Positions 1 to 6,787 are shown, numbered from the stretch's first letter. The stretch is 13,890 nucleotides of DNA from Bordetella parapertussis (GCA_943331855.1 CALQNE010000065.1:1-13890), one strand, 5' to 3'. The notes: a model not told the origin generated them from the sequence alone. Program-made: numbers and translations.

Positions 1-225
1 AATGGCAGCGACCTCAGCCTCGGTTAAACCAAAATAATCAATGGTGTGTCGTTTTGGAATAAACAAGGTATGAAAAGGCGTGACCGGATACGCATCGCGT
101 GTTGCGTAGGCGAGTTCATTTTCTTCAACGATACGTGCGCGATCGGTAATTTGTGCATCACAGAATAAACAGTCGGCTACGTGCTCAGATTGAGGCTCTC
201 GCGTATTACGTGTGGATTCATTCAT
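1..225 (-). CDS. HIT family protein, N-terminal part (cut by window edge)
   Basis: Seventy-five codons are open from an ATG at 225-223 to the left edge. The translation has a CLFCD motif near residue 18, then EENELAYATRDAYPVTPFHT and LFIPKRHTIDYFGLTEAEV. This is the usual N-terminal half of a histidine-triad (HIT) nucleotide hydrolase/transferase domain: a Cys-x-x-Cys segment followed by the strand-turn-strand that ends in PKRH. The catalytic HxHxHxx triad would lie beyond the window and cannot be checked. It is the last visible gene of a minus-strand operon, 22 bp after the small secreted protein gene, with a GAG-type ribosome site about ten bases before the ATG. HIT proteins usually hydrolyse nucleoside phosphoramidates or dinucleotides in the cytoplasm. 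The fold is well supported; the substrate is unknown. Confidence 0.85.
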   Translation of the reverse strand, partial: MNESTRNTREPQSEHVADCLFCDAQITDRARIVEENELAYATRDAYPVTPFHTLFIPKRHTIDYFGLTEAEVAAI

Positions 226-247
226 GTCAGGCTCTCAATTGATCAAG

Positions 248-553
248 TCAACGAATGGGCTTAGGCAACCGGGTGTGTGTCACTTTCACAATCGAGGTCA
301 CGGGGATCCAGCTACGGGTGATTTTTATATAGTCTTCGACCAACAAATAAGTTGAACCAAGCTCGACCACTACATAGCCACTGGGTAGCGCCCCGTCATC
401 GAGCAGCGACACTTCAACCCCGCCGTTCACCGAGGTGATGTTGATATGCTGTCCGACCTTGAGCGGTTTAAAAATCTCGGCTGGCTGAGCGCTCACGGTC
501 GAGAGCGAGCCCAAAGTCAACAAGCAACAGAGCACGACACGATAAATGATCAA
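248..553 (-). CDS. small secreted protein of unknown function
   Basis: This 101-residue protein has a clear signal peptide: a short basic start (MIIYR), a hydrophobic core, and a likely cleavage after VSA at about residue 22. The mature part is about 79 residues, rich in Val, Ile and Gly, suggesting a small beta-structured periplasmic protein; I recognise no family. The start is TTG at 553-551. An in-frame TGA lies three codons upstream, so no earlier start is possible, and GGTGA sits six bases before the TTG. The gene lies 17 bp after the SAF oxidoreductase gene and 22 bp before the HIT gene on the same strand, so it is probably co-transcribed. A link to the metabolic enzymes is not obvious. 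Confidence 0.7.
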   Translation of the reverse strand: MIIYRVVLCCLLTLGSLSTVSAQPAEIFKPLKVGQHINITSVNGGVEVSLLDDGALPSGYVVVELGSTYLLVEDYIKITRSWIPVTSIVKVTHTRLPKPIR

Positions 554-570
554 CTGGATTCACCAATGAT

Positions 571-1911
571 TTAAAACGTATAAGCCGATTCCATCTCGCG
601 ACGGATCTTAAAGGCGGCGGTATTGGGATCCATCTGCACGTCATCCCAACACAAGCTTTGCCCTTTTGCGACAGCTCGCAAAACTTTGACGTTATGCGCC
701 ATCCCAAGCGGCAAACCACCCATGCGCTTAGAGGTTGAGGCTGGTAACAACTTACCCCACACCGTATAGCCACCCTCACCATCGAGCATATCGCCGGGCT
801 TTAAGTCGCGTTTTGCGGTGGCCACCACGTCAGCATTCCAGCCGGTGGCAACACCTGTAGCTTCGCCGCGTAAAGCGACGCTGGCCACACTCATGCCAAC
901 TTCGAGGCCAATTAAGTGCCAGCGCTTGTACAGCGTGAAATAACGACCAGTTGGATCTGTGTGTGCGTTGTACTCTTCAAAACAGTTCTTGATGTAGTCG
1001 GTTTCAGCCTCAACCGTGACCCAAACCCCCATACGAATATCATAGGGAATGACGCGGCCGTCTTTTTCAAGACTTGAGATCACCTCAACCATGCCTTTAC
1101 GTTCAAGCACACCGCCCTCGCTGATCGGGCGTGTCACAAAAGGAATATCTTCAACGCTTGCAGGCGGATACAACAAACCGTTTGAAGGCACGCCTAAGCC
1201 GGTGGCATTTGACACCGCCGTGCTTTCGATCGAAGGCTTAGAGCCATCCAAAAAGCTATTAAACATTTTGGGATTCAAGCCACCACGCTCGGCTTGCTCG
1301 GGGGTTAAACCATAAAAACCCCAAACAGTTTCTGGTGTCGATTCAGAAAAGTGCGGCAACCATTTGTGACCACGTCCTGCAGCCACAACTGGAAACCCAC
1401 AGGTACGCGCCCAGTCAACCAAATCACAGATCAAGGCTGGCTGATCACCAAAGGCTAACGAATAGACGACACCCGCCGCCAAGGCGCGCGAGCCCAAGAG
1501 TGGGCCGCAAAACGCGTCAGCCTCGACCGTGACGTTTACCACGTGCTTTTTATGTGCAAAGGCCTCAAGAATGTGATCAACCGCATGCATAGGCGAACCC
1601 GTGCATTCAACGACGACGTCGATGAGCGGATGACGCACCAGCGCCTGCCAATCTTCAGAAATAAAGGTCGTTCCATTTTTAGCCGCGTCATCTAACGACT
1701 TGGCTTGCAGGCGCTCTGGTGCCCAACCGACGCGTGCCAAATTTGTGCGCGCAGCCGTTGGCGATAAATCAGCAATCCCAACCAGATGTACGCCAGGCGT
1801 ACGCGGGATTTGCGAAAGATACATCGAACCGAATTTGCCGGCTCCGATCAAACCAATGCGAATTGGGCGATTTGCGGCGGCACGCTCTAACAGCTTGGCG
1901 TGCAAACTCAT
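571..1911 (-). CDS. NAD(P)-dependent oxidoreductase with C-terminal SAF domain (COG4091-like, homoserine dehydrogenase-related)
   Basis: The 446-residue protein begins with a Rossmann nucleotide-binding fold: GLIGAGKFG at residues 20-28, then an acidic strand end at GIADLS (45-50). VVVECTGSP and the following region match the NAD-binding domain of homoserine dehydrogenase-like and Gfo/Idh-like enzymes. Residues about 360-435 form a SAF domain (ATAKRDLKPGDMLD ... VLRAVAKGQSLCWDDV), the fold also seen in altronate dehydratase and sialic acid synthase. This order fits COG4091, annotated as predicted homoserine dehydrogenase with SAF domain. The length is full for that group. True homoserine dehydrogenase activity is doubtful; a dehydrogenase or isomerase role on a sugar acid or related hydroxy compound is an alternative. 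The ATG overlaps the stop of the dioxygenase gene by four bases (ATGA), indicating translational coupling. Confidence 0.85.
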   Translation of the reverse strand: MSLHAKLLERAAANRPIRIGLIGAGKFGSMYLSQIPRTPGVHLVGIADLSPTAARTNLARVGWAPERLQAKSLDDAAKNGTTFISEDWQALVRHPLIDVVVECTGSPMHAVDHILEAFAHKKHVVNVTVEADAFCGPLLGSRALAAGVVYSLAFGDQPALICDLVDWARTCGFPVVAAGRGHKWLPHFSESTPETVWGFYGLTPEQAERGGLNPKMFNSFLDGSKPSIESTAVSNATGLGVPSNGLLYPPASVEDIPFVTRPISEGGVLERKGMVEVISSLEKDGRVIPYDIRMGVWVTVEAETDYIKNCFEEYNAHTDPTGRYFTLYKRWHLIGLEVGMSVASVALRGEATGVATGWNADVVATAKRDLKPGDMLDGEGGYTVWGKLLPASTSKRMGGLPLGMAHNVKVLRAVAKGQSLCWDDVQMDPNTAAFKIRREMESAYTF

Positions 1912-2780
1912 GCGGTCACCTGCAATTCTTCCATTGAAGTTTCAAGTGCGCTGGCAGGCATCCCCTTGCCCCAGGGTAAATCGATTGGATAAGACTTAGT
2001 CAGGCAATCATCCGGCAAACACTCAATCGGTGTGAAGTCGCGATGAGCAATATATTCAGGACGCTTGTGCCGACGAATATGGTTTGACACAGCGCACAGG
2101 CTTAAATACACAGCGTTGCGGTTCCAGGGCGACAAATTACTAGCCGAAGCGTGCACTAAACAGCTGTGAAACAGAATCATCGAGCCAGCGGGGCCGGTGG
2201 GGCTCACGATGCCACCATTTTTATCACCCGCACGCGCGACCAGTTGGGTGATCAACGCATTATCCACAGTCCAGAGCGGATAGCTTGTCGTGGTGAGATC
2301 ATGCTTGGCCTCAATCACGCCTTTTTTATGACTGCCCGGAATAAACATCAAGGGCCCGTTGTAAGGATTCACATCATCCAGAAAAATCGCAATGTTCATC
2401 GCACGTTCTGTTGGCATCATGTCGTCGTTTAACCAGGTGCCGTAATCTTGATGCCACTGCCAAACATCGCCTTCAAACGCCATCTTGCCGTTAATTTTGA
2501 ACTGGTGCATATATAGTTTTTCACCGAACAGTTCTTCAACGGGCTTGATCATGCGTGGATGACGCCCAAGCTTGGCAAAAGGCTCGCTATACATGTGGGC
2601 TGCAAAGTTCGTGCGTACGGCGTCACTGTCTTTTTCACGCACATTGAATGCCTCACGCCGGCTATAAAGCTCTGGCACGGCAGCGTTTAGTGTTTTGGTC
2701 TCTTCAGGTGTGAATAAGCCCGGAAAAAACAGGTAACCGTCTTTATCAAACTGTGCCAGTTGGGCGGGGGTCAAATTCAT
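1908..2780 (-). CDS. phytanoyl-CoA dioxygenase (PhyH/EctD-like) family protein
   Basis: This 290-residue non-haem Fe(II)/2-oxoglutarate oxygenase carries the iron triad: H110 and D112 in WQWHQDYGTW, and H210 in HSCLVHASASN. R221 is the likely 2-oxoglutarate carboxylate ligand. LMFIPGSHKKG (144-154) and YMHQFKING (90-98) closely resemble the matching segments of ectoine hydroxylase EctD, including an aromatic-rich stretch after HxD. No ectoine biosynthesis gene is in view, so a different small substrate is likely. I chose ATG 2780-2778 because the following residues (MNLTPAQLAQFDKDGYLFFPGLF) are the normal family start. The reading frame stays open upstream to a TTG at 2858, but that adds a hydrophobic stretch read from intergenic DNA. 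The gene is first in a minus-strand operon and divergent from the isocitrate dehydrogenase-like gene. Its stop overlaps the next start. Confidence 0.9.
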   Translation of the reverse strand: MNLTPAQLAQFDKDGYLFFPGLFTPEETKTLNAAVPELYSRREAFNVREKDSDAVRTNFAAHMYSEPFAKLGRHPRMIKPVEELFGEKLYMHQFKINGKMAFEGDVWQWHQDYGTWLNDDMMPTERAMNIAIFLDDVNPYNGPLMFIPGSHKKGVIEAKHDLTTTSYPLWTVDNALITQLVARAGDKNGGIVSPTGPAGSMILFHSCLVHASASNLSPWNRNAVYLSLCAVSNHIRRHKRPEYIAHRDFTPIECLPDDCLTKSYPIDLPWGKGMPASALETSMEELQVTA

Positions 2781-2888
2781 GGTCGGTCTCGTAGTTAGGA
2801 TGAGCAAGGGCAATACCAGTAATATTAGCGGATTGAGCGATCTTAGCTCGGTAGGCAAAGCCTTACTTAACCCAAGAGTTTAAACAAA
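2781..2888. promoter_or_regulatory. divergent intergenic region
   Basis: This 108-bp gap separates the start of the minus-strand dioxygenase operon from the plus-strand isocitrate dehydrogenase-like gene, so it must hold promoters for both directions unless they are read from farther away. It contains a perfect AT palindrome TAATATTA (about 2820-2827) and a short inverted repeat GAGC-N7-GCTC (about 2835-2849). Neither gives a convincing sigma70 -35/-10 pair on either strand. The assignment rests on gene layout, not on recognised boxes. Confidence 0.4.
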
Positions 2889-3917
2889 ATGACCGCAATC
2901 ACCCCCATCCCAACCACCCTCATCCCTGGCGATGGCATTGGCCCTGAAGTGGTTAAGGCAACCGTCGCGGTGCTTGACGCCCTGGGTGCCCCGTTTCAGT
3001 GGGAGACTCAACTTGCAGGCATGGCCGCGTTTAATACCTGTGGCGACCCGATGCCGCAAGCCTTACTCGACAGTATTCGCAAAAATGGGTTGGCGCTCAA
3101 GGGCCCACTCACCACGCCTATCGGCGAGGGTTTTCGATCGGCCAATGTTCGGTTACGCGAAACCTTTGGCTTGTACGCCAACGTGCGTCCAGCACTCACC
3201 ATCGTGCCCGGGCGCTTCGACAAAATCGATATCGTATTGATTCGCGAAAACCTTGAAGGTTTTTATGTGGCGCATGAGCACTATCTGGCGGTGGGCGATG
3301 ACCCGCGCGCAGTGGCACTTTCTTCAGGCGCTAACACACGTGCCGGCGTGAACCGCATTGCACGTTATGCGTTTGAATATGCGGTTAAGCACGGTCGTAA
3401 AAAAATCACCATCGTGCACAAGGCCAATGTGCTTAAAGTGTTAACAGGCTTATTTTTAGAAGAAGCTCGCAACGTTGCACGCGAATACGAAGGCCGCGTG
3501 GCGGTAGACGATCGCATTGTTGACGCCTGTGCGATGCAACTGGTGCTCAACCCCTGGCAGTTTGACATGCTGTTATGCACGAATTTGTTCGGGGATATTT
3601 TGTCGGATGAATTAGCTGGCTTAGTCGGCGGCCTAGGCTTGGCGCCTGGTGCAAATATTGGCAAAGACGTTGCGATTTTTGAGGCAGTGCATGGCTCGGC
3701 ACCAGACATTGCCGGCAAAGGGATTGCCAATCCAATTTCACTGTTACTCGCCTCAGGCCTGATGCTCGACCACGTCGGACAGCCTGACCTTGCCAATCGA
3801 TTGCGCAAAGCGATTGATCTGACACTCAATCAAGACAACATCAAAACAACAGACCTAGGCGGCAAAGCAACGACCATCGCTTTTACTGAGGCGTTGGTTA
3901 AACGGATTAAGGGCTAG
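2889..3917 (+). CDS. NAD-type isocitrate/isopropylmalate dehydrogenase family enzyme, probably isocitrate dehydrogenase
   Basis: The 342-residue protein is a full-length cytoplasmic beta-decarboxylating dehydrogenase. LIPGDGIGPEVV opens it (11-22). Residues equivalent to the isocitrate-binding set of E. coli Icd are present: S84, N86 and R90 in FRSANVRLRETFG, R100, R119, Y126 and K178. The metal aspartates are at D212, D236 and D240 (FGDILSDELAG). HGSAPDIAGKGIANP (268-282) has Asp-Ile at the cofactor-discriminating site, the NAD pattern, where NADP enzymes carry Lys-Tyr. The S/N/R set argues for isocitrate or homoisocitrate over isopropylmalate. The expected reaction is oxidation of isocitrate to 2-oxoglutarate and CO2. 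That would supply the co-substrate of the neighbouring 2-oxoglutarate dioxygenase, though the link is only suggestive. The ribosome site before the ATG is weak. Confidence 0.87.
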   Translation: MTAITPIPTTLIPGDGIGPEVVKATVAVLDALGAPFQWETQLAGMAAFNTCGDPMPQALLDSIRKNGLALKGPLTTPIGEGFRSANVRLRETFGLYANVRPALTIVPGRFDKIDIVLIRENLEGFYVAHEHYLAVGDDPRAVALSSGANTRAGVNRIARYAFEYAVKHGRKKITIVHKANVLKVLTGLFLEEARNVAREYEGRVAVDDRIVDACAMQLVLNPWQFDMLLCTNLFGDILSDELAGLVGGLGLAPGANIGKDVAIFEAVHGSAPDIAGKGIANPISLLLASGLMLDHVGQPDLANRLRKAIDLTLNQDNIKTTDLGGKATTIAFTEALVKRIKG

Positions 3918-3934
3918 AGTCTAGGGGCTAGCCC
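3911..3934. terminator. hairpin at the stop of the isocitrate dehydrogenase-like gene
   Basis: Arms GGGCTAG (3911-3917) and CTAGCCC (3928-3934) pair perfectly over seven bases around a ten-base loop; the first arm contains the gene's TAG stop. It lies between two convergent genes, a usual site for a bidirectional terminator. No T run follows on either strand, so an intrinsic terminator is uncertain. Confidence 0.35.
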
Positions 3935-3945
3935 AATAACGCGTC

Positions 3946-4182
3946 TCAGTGAAGACTGCGATAGAACTCAGCCCTTGACACCCCAGCCTGTCTAGCCATT
4001 GCGCTAGTTAACATTTGGCTAAATGGTGCTTTCGGACAATCGACTGTAACCTTGCAAAACGGCGGGGGTGTATAGCGCACCCAATTTTCGTGAGAGCCTA
4101 CTTGGTTTCGATATAAAAAACCAAGATTTTTTAGGATTTTCTTTACGTCTTTGCAGGTTAAGGGCTTATAAACACGGCTCAT
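3946..4182 (-). CDS. hicA: HicA-family type II toxin (mRNA interferase)
   Basis: The 78-residue protein reads like HicA: KPLTCKDVKKILKNLGF at the start, then QVGSHENWVR with the expected catalytic histidine H31, a basic beta strand (CKVTVDCP) and a C-terminal helix with AGVSRAEF. HicA folds as a small dsRNA-binding-like domain and cleaves mRNA. I placed the start at ATG 4182-4180. It overlaps the stop of the upstream HicB-like gene by four bases (ATGA) and gives the normal family N-terminus. A TTG nine bases farther upstream is possible but unlikely. No ribosome site is visible, so translation probably depends on coupling to the partner gene. HPGT-like and HNKE segments of some HicAs are replaced here by DCPKAPFSQML, so this is a divergent member. 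Confidence 0.82.
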   Translation of the reverse strand: MSRVYKPLTCKDVKKILKNLGFLYRNQVGSHENWVRYTPPPFCKVTVDCPKAPFSQMLTSAMARQAGVSRAEFYRSLH

Positions 4183-4499
4183 ATTGCGCAAGGCAGATTA
4201 GGAAGCGACCTGCTTTCTGCAAAATGACGTTTCACCTGGTGTGTCAAGGCCTGGATGATTAAAAAGAAATAGAACTTAAGCCAATAAACAGACGGAGCTT
4301 TTCTGCTTAATAACTGTGACTCAAAGGCGCTATCTTGCTCTTGCACATCTTTAATGTACATTTCGATTTGCTGTGACAGCTTGGTTTGAGCGCAGGATAG
4401 GGTCTCAGACTGCACGGCTAATGAAAAGTCTAAACACATGAGTGACCACTGGCCATCCAAATACTCGCCATACACATGCAGTTTTTTTATGACTTTCAT
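4179..4499 (-). CDS. HicB-like partner protein with hydrophobic C-terminal segment (candidate antitoxin)
   Basis: The 106-residue product starts like a HicB N-terminal domain. LHVYGEYLDGQWSLMCLDF matches the beta hairpin that reads as EKDEDGYWVAYFPDL in classical HicB. It is followed by SETLSCAQTKLSQQIEMYI, which corresponds to the TLEEALENAKEAIELYL helix. The usual C-terminal ribbon-helix-helix or HTH DNA-binding domain is absent. Instead residues 71-85 (VYWLKFYFFLIIQAL) are strongly hydrophobic and aromatic, followed by a basic tail. It overlaps the HicA gene by four bases and precedes it, the order of an antitoxin. AAAGG stands a few bases before ATG 4499-4497. A HicA-neutralising role is inferred from position and the N-terminal half; membrane association or a dimer interface are both possible for the hydrophobic part. 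Confidence 0.65.
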   Translation of the reverse strand: MKVIKKLHVYGEYLDGQWSLMCLDFSLAVQSETLSCAQTKLSQQIEMYIKDVQEQDSAFESQLLSRKAPSVYWLKFYFFLIIQALTHQVKRHFAESRSLPNLPCAI

Positions 4500-4727
4500 T
4501 TTGCCTTTCTTTTCCGCTTAGACACCAAAGCGTTACGATAGCGAAAAACCTAACTAATTGACAGTTTCTAAGAGCAACATTTGTATCTGGAGGTTTCATG
4601 TGCAGGCCCCATATTGATGATCTAAAGGCAAAGAAAACCGCCCATACCCCCGATTTGGGCTTTAAACTCGTGGTAATTAAGACTCAGTCGCAAAAAACTT
4701 AAAAAGAAATCGCCCTAAGGAGCCACC
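4500..4727 (+). promoter_or_regulatory. divergent intergenic region with leader of the Bug-MetE operon
   Basis: The 228-bp stretch lies between the start of the minus-strand HicB-like gene and the plus-strand Bug receptor gene. It must carry their promoters, but I see no convincing -35/-10 pair. It contains one short ORF with a strong ribosome site (4598-4702, listed separately) and an unusually good Shine-Dalgarno TAAGGAG at 4716-4722, five bases before the Bug receptor ATG. A five-base stem GCCCA/TGGGC around 4649-4670 is too weak to call a terminator or attenuator. Confidence 0.4.
4598..4702 (+). CDS. possible 34-residue leader or small protein
   Basis: An ATG at 4598 follows TGGAGG by four bases and opens a 34-codon frame ending in TAA at 4700-4702, 25 bp before the first Bug receptor gene. 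The peptide begins MCRPHIDDLKAKK and ends IKTQSQKT; it has no signal peptide, membrane segment or recognised motif. The ribosome site is stronger than those of several larger genes here, which is the only real argument for translation. It could be a leader peptide for the operon downstream or a chance ORF. Confidence 0.3.
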   Translation: MCRPHIDDLKAKKTAHTPDLGFKLVVIKTQSQKT

Positions 4728-5720
4728 ATGTTGCACTTTTCAGTTTCAACAGTGACCAAATTCGCAAGCGTCTTAGCCATAGCGCTCGCGAGCTTACTAT
4801 CTACGGCCTCGGCACAGTCGCAAGACTATCCTAACCGTTCGATTCGCTTTTTAGTCCCCTACTCGGCCGGTACCACTACAGACGTGATCGCCCGGCTCTA
4901 CGCTCAAAAATTGGGTGATCTATTAGGGCAAAATATTATTGTCGATAACAAATCTGGCGCCGGCGGCAACATCTCGGCGGACGCCGCTGCGAAGGCTGCG
5001 CCGGATGGCTACACGCTGACCTTTTCAACGAGCGCGACGCACGCAACCAACCCAGCGCTTTATGACAATATCCCTTTTGATCCCATCAAAGATTTCACCC
5101 ACATCGCCCTGATGGTGGCCGCGCCAAATATGTTGGCAATCAATCCTAAAATTCCGGTCAACAATATGGCCGAATTGATCGCTTATGCAAAAGCCAATCC
5201 TGGCAAACTCACGTATATCTCGGCTGGCTCAGGTACTTCACCGCACATGGCTGGTGAATTGCTTAAAACGTTGGCGGGTATTGATATCAGACACATCCCG
5301 TACAAGAATATTACGCAGGGCTTTAGCGATCTGTTTGCAGGTGAAGTTTCAATGGCGTTTTATCACGTGCCTGTCATATACCCGCATGTTCAGTCGGGCC
5401 GCCTCAGAGCGCTAGGTATCGCAACCAGCACACGCAGCCCAATTGCCCCTGAAGTGCCACCTATTAGCGACACAGTAAACGGTTACGACCTGCGCCCCTG
5501 GTGGGGCTTGGCAGGCCCTGCTGGCTTACCCCAAAACGTGATCGATAAACTCTACGCGGCAACCATGACAATTTTGAATGACCCGGCCACTCAAAAACGT
5601 TTCATTGAATTGGGTTTGATCATCACCCCCATGAATACAAAAGACTTCAACGCGTTTACCGTGACTGAACTGGCCAAATGGACCAAGATTGTCAAAGATT
5701 CGGGCGCGAAAGCGAACTAA
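4728..5720 (+). CDS. Bug-family periplasmic solute receptor (tripartite tricarboxylate transporter substrate-binding protein), first copy
   Basis: The 330-residue precursor has a signal peptide with likely cleavage after TASA at residue 29. The mature start DYPNRSIRFLVPYSAG and the later VDNKSGAGGN, APDGYTLTFSTSATHATNPALY and IPFDPIKDFTHIA are standard landmarks of Bug receptors, which bind a carboxylated ligand between two alpha/beta lobes. One small departure is GTTTD where GGTTD or GGSTD is common. No TctA or TctB membrane gene is in view, so this is an orphan receptor that may use a transporter encoded elsewhere or act in sensing. It is the first large gene of a plus-strand operon, with a strong TAAGGAG site. 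The ligand cannot be told from sequence. Confidence 0.93.
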   Translation: MLHFSVSTVTKFASVLAIALASLLSTASAQSQDYPNRSIRFLVPYSAGTTTDVIARLYAQKLGDLLGQNIIVDNKSGAGGNISADAAAKAAPDGYTLTFSTSATHATNPALYDNIPFDPIKDFTHIALMVAAPNMLAINPKIPVNNMAELIAYAKANPGKLTYISAGSGTSPHMAGELLKTLAGIDIRHIPYKNITQGFSDLFAGEVSMAFYHVPVIYPHVQSGRLRALGIATSTRSPIAPEVPPISDTVNGYDLRPWWGLAGPAGLPQNVIDKLYAATMTILNDPATQKRFIELGLIITPMNTKDFNAFTVTELAKWTKIVKDSGAKAN

Positions 5721-6787
5721 GCTTGAAACAGACTGGACTCAACACTAACGCGACGCCCTCACTTCTGCCCACTACCGTTGTGGGCAGTTATCCGCAGCCT
5801 GCATGGCTAGTTGACCATGCACTGTTAGCCCAAGGCGTGCCGCGCACGCGCTTACGCGAACTTTGGCGGATCGCGCCCGAGCAACTTCAGAGTGCGCAAG
5901 ATGATGCAACCCTCTTAGCGATTCGCGACATGGAGCGCGCAGGTATCGACATCATCACCGATGGCGAGATCAGACGCGAAAGTTATTCGAATCGTTTTGC
6001 GAATTCACTAGATGGTGTCGACGATCAAAACCCTGCAGTCATTCGTTCAAGCAACGGACTTGAAACCTCGATCCCACGCATCGTCGGAAAAATCGAACGG
6101 GCGCATTCTGTTGAAGTTGATGACTTTAAGTTTTTAAAAAAGAACACTGAGCGCTTAACGAAAGTGACTCTGCCCGGCCCGTTCACCATGGGTCAACAAG
6201 CAAAAGATGAGTACTACCATGACGAAGAAGCAATGGTCATGGACTTTGCTGCAGCCGTAAACGCTGAAGCACTTGCCTTACAAGCCGCCGGCGCAGACTT
6301 TATTCAACTTGACGAACCCTGGTTACGTCACGACCCAGACGCCGCAAAACGTTATGCCGTCAAAGCCATTAACCGTGCCCTGCAAGGCATCAGCGTACCC
6401 ACGGTTGTGCATCTCTGCTTTGGCTACGCCGCCGTTGTCAAAGGGCAAAAGCCGACAGGCTATTCATTTTTACCGGGTCTTGGCGATTCAATTGCCACTC
6501 AAATTTCAATTGAAGCCGCACAACCAAAACTTGATCTTGGCGTGCTGGCTGATTTGGCTGGTAAAAAAATTATGCTGGGTGTGTTGGATCTCGGTAATCA
6601 ACAAATCGAAACCGCCGAGCAAGTTGCGAGTCGCATTCGCGCTGGGCTGAAGTACGTCAAAGCAGAGCAACTGATCCCCGCACCCGATTGCGGCATGAAG
6701 TATCTACCACGCGAGGTGGCTTTCGGAAAGCTTTGTGCACTGAGTCAAGGTGCACAAATCGTACGTACGGAGCTGGGTATTCTCTAA
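5678..6787 (+). CDS. MetE C-terminal-domain-like methyltransferase (cobalamin-independent methionine synthase family)
   Basis: This protein of up to 369 residues consists only of the catalytic C-terminal TIM barrel of the MetE family; full MetE is about twice as long. It begins with LLPTTVVGSYPQPAWL. The zinc thiol-activating site is complete: H245 and C247 in VVHLCFGY, E279 in SIEAA, and C338 in PAPDCGMKYLP. D94/E96 (IITDGE) and D212/E213 (QLDEPW) match substrate-binding positions. The family moves an alkyl group to or from a zinc-bound thiol such as homocysteine or coenzyme M. Without the N-terminal folate domain the methyl donor is unknown. The start is uncertain: ATG 5678 overlaps the Bug gene by 43 bases, while TTG 5723, three bases after that gene's stop, is an equally plausible start. 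Neither has a clear ribosome site, suggesting coupling to the upstream gene. Confidence 0.88.
   Translation: MDQDCQRFGRESELSLKQTGLNTNATPSLLPTTVVGSYPQPAWLVDHALLAQGVPRTRLRELWRIAPEQLQSAQDDATLLAIRDMERAGIDIITDGEIRRESYSNRFANSLDGVDDQNPAVIRSSNGLETSIPRIVGKIERAHSVEVDDFKFLKKNTERLTKVTLPGPFTMGQQAKDEYYHDEEAMVMDFAAAVNAEALALQAAGADFIQLDEPWLRHDPDAAKRYAVKAINRALQGISVPTVVHLCFGYAAVVKGQKPTGYSFLPGLGDSIATQISIEAAQPKLDLGVLADLAGKKIMLGVLDLGNQQIETAEQVASRIRAGLKYVKAEQLIPAPDCGMKYLPREVAFGKLCALSQGAQIVRTELGIL

Noticed and set aside
1049..1532. Plus-strand ORFs opposite the SAF oxidoreductase gene
   Set aside because: Antisense to a well-supported gene, without ribosome sites or recognisable motifs.
1908..2780. Naming the dioxygenase ectD
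   Set aside because: The motifs are EctD-like, but there is no ectoine pathway gene in view and residue-level substrate matching cannot be settled here.
2781..2858. N-terminal extension of the dioxygenase from a TTG at 2858, giving a hydrophobic segment like a signal anchor
   Set aside because: The extra residues come from intergenic DNA; the family's normal N-terminus begins at the ATG at 2780.
3365..3829. Long antisense ORF (154 codons) inside the isocitrate dehydrogenase-like gene
   Set aside because: The sense frame has full family conservation; the antisense product has no recognisable motif and a composition typical of a shadow frame.
4649..4670. GCCCA/TGGGC stem before the Bug operon, considered as an attenuator
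   Set aside because: Only five pairs with a long C-rich loop and no alternative pairing that I can find.
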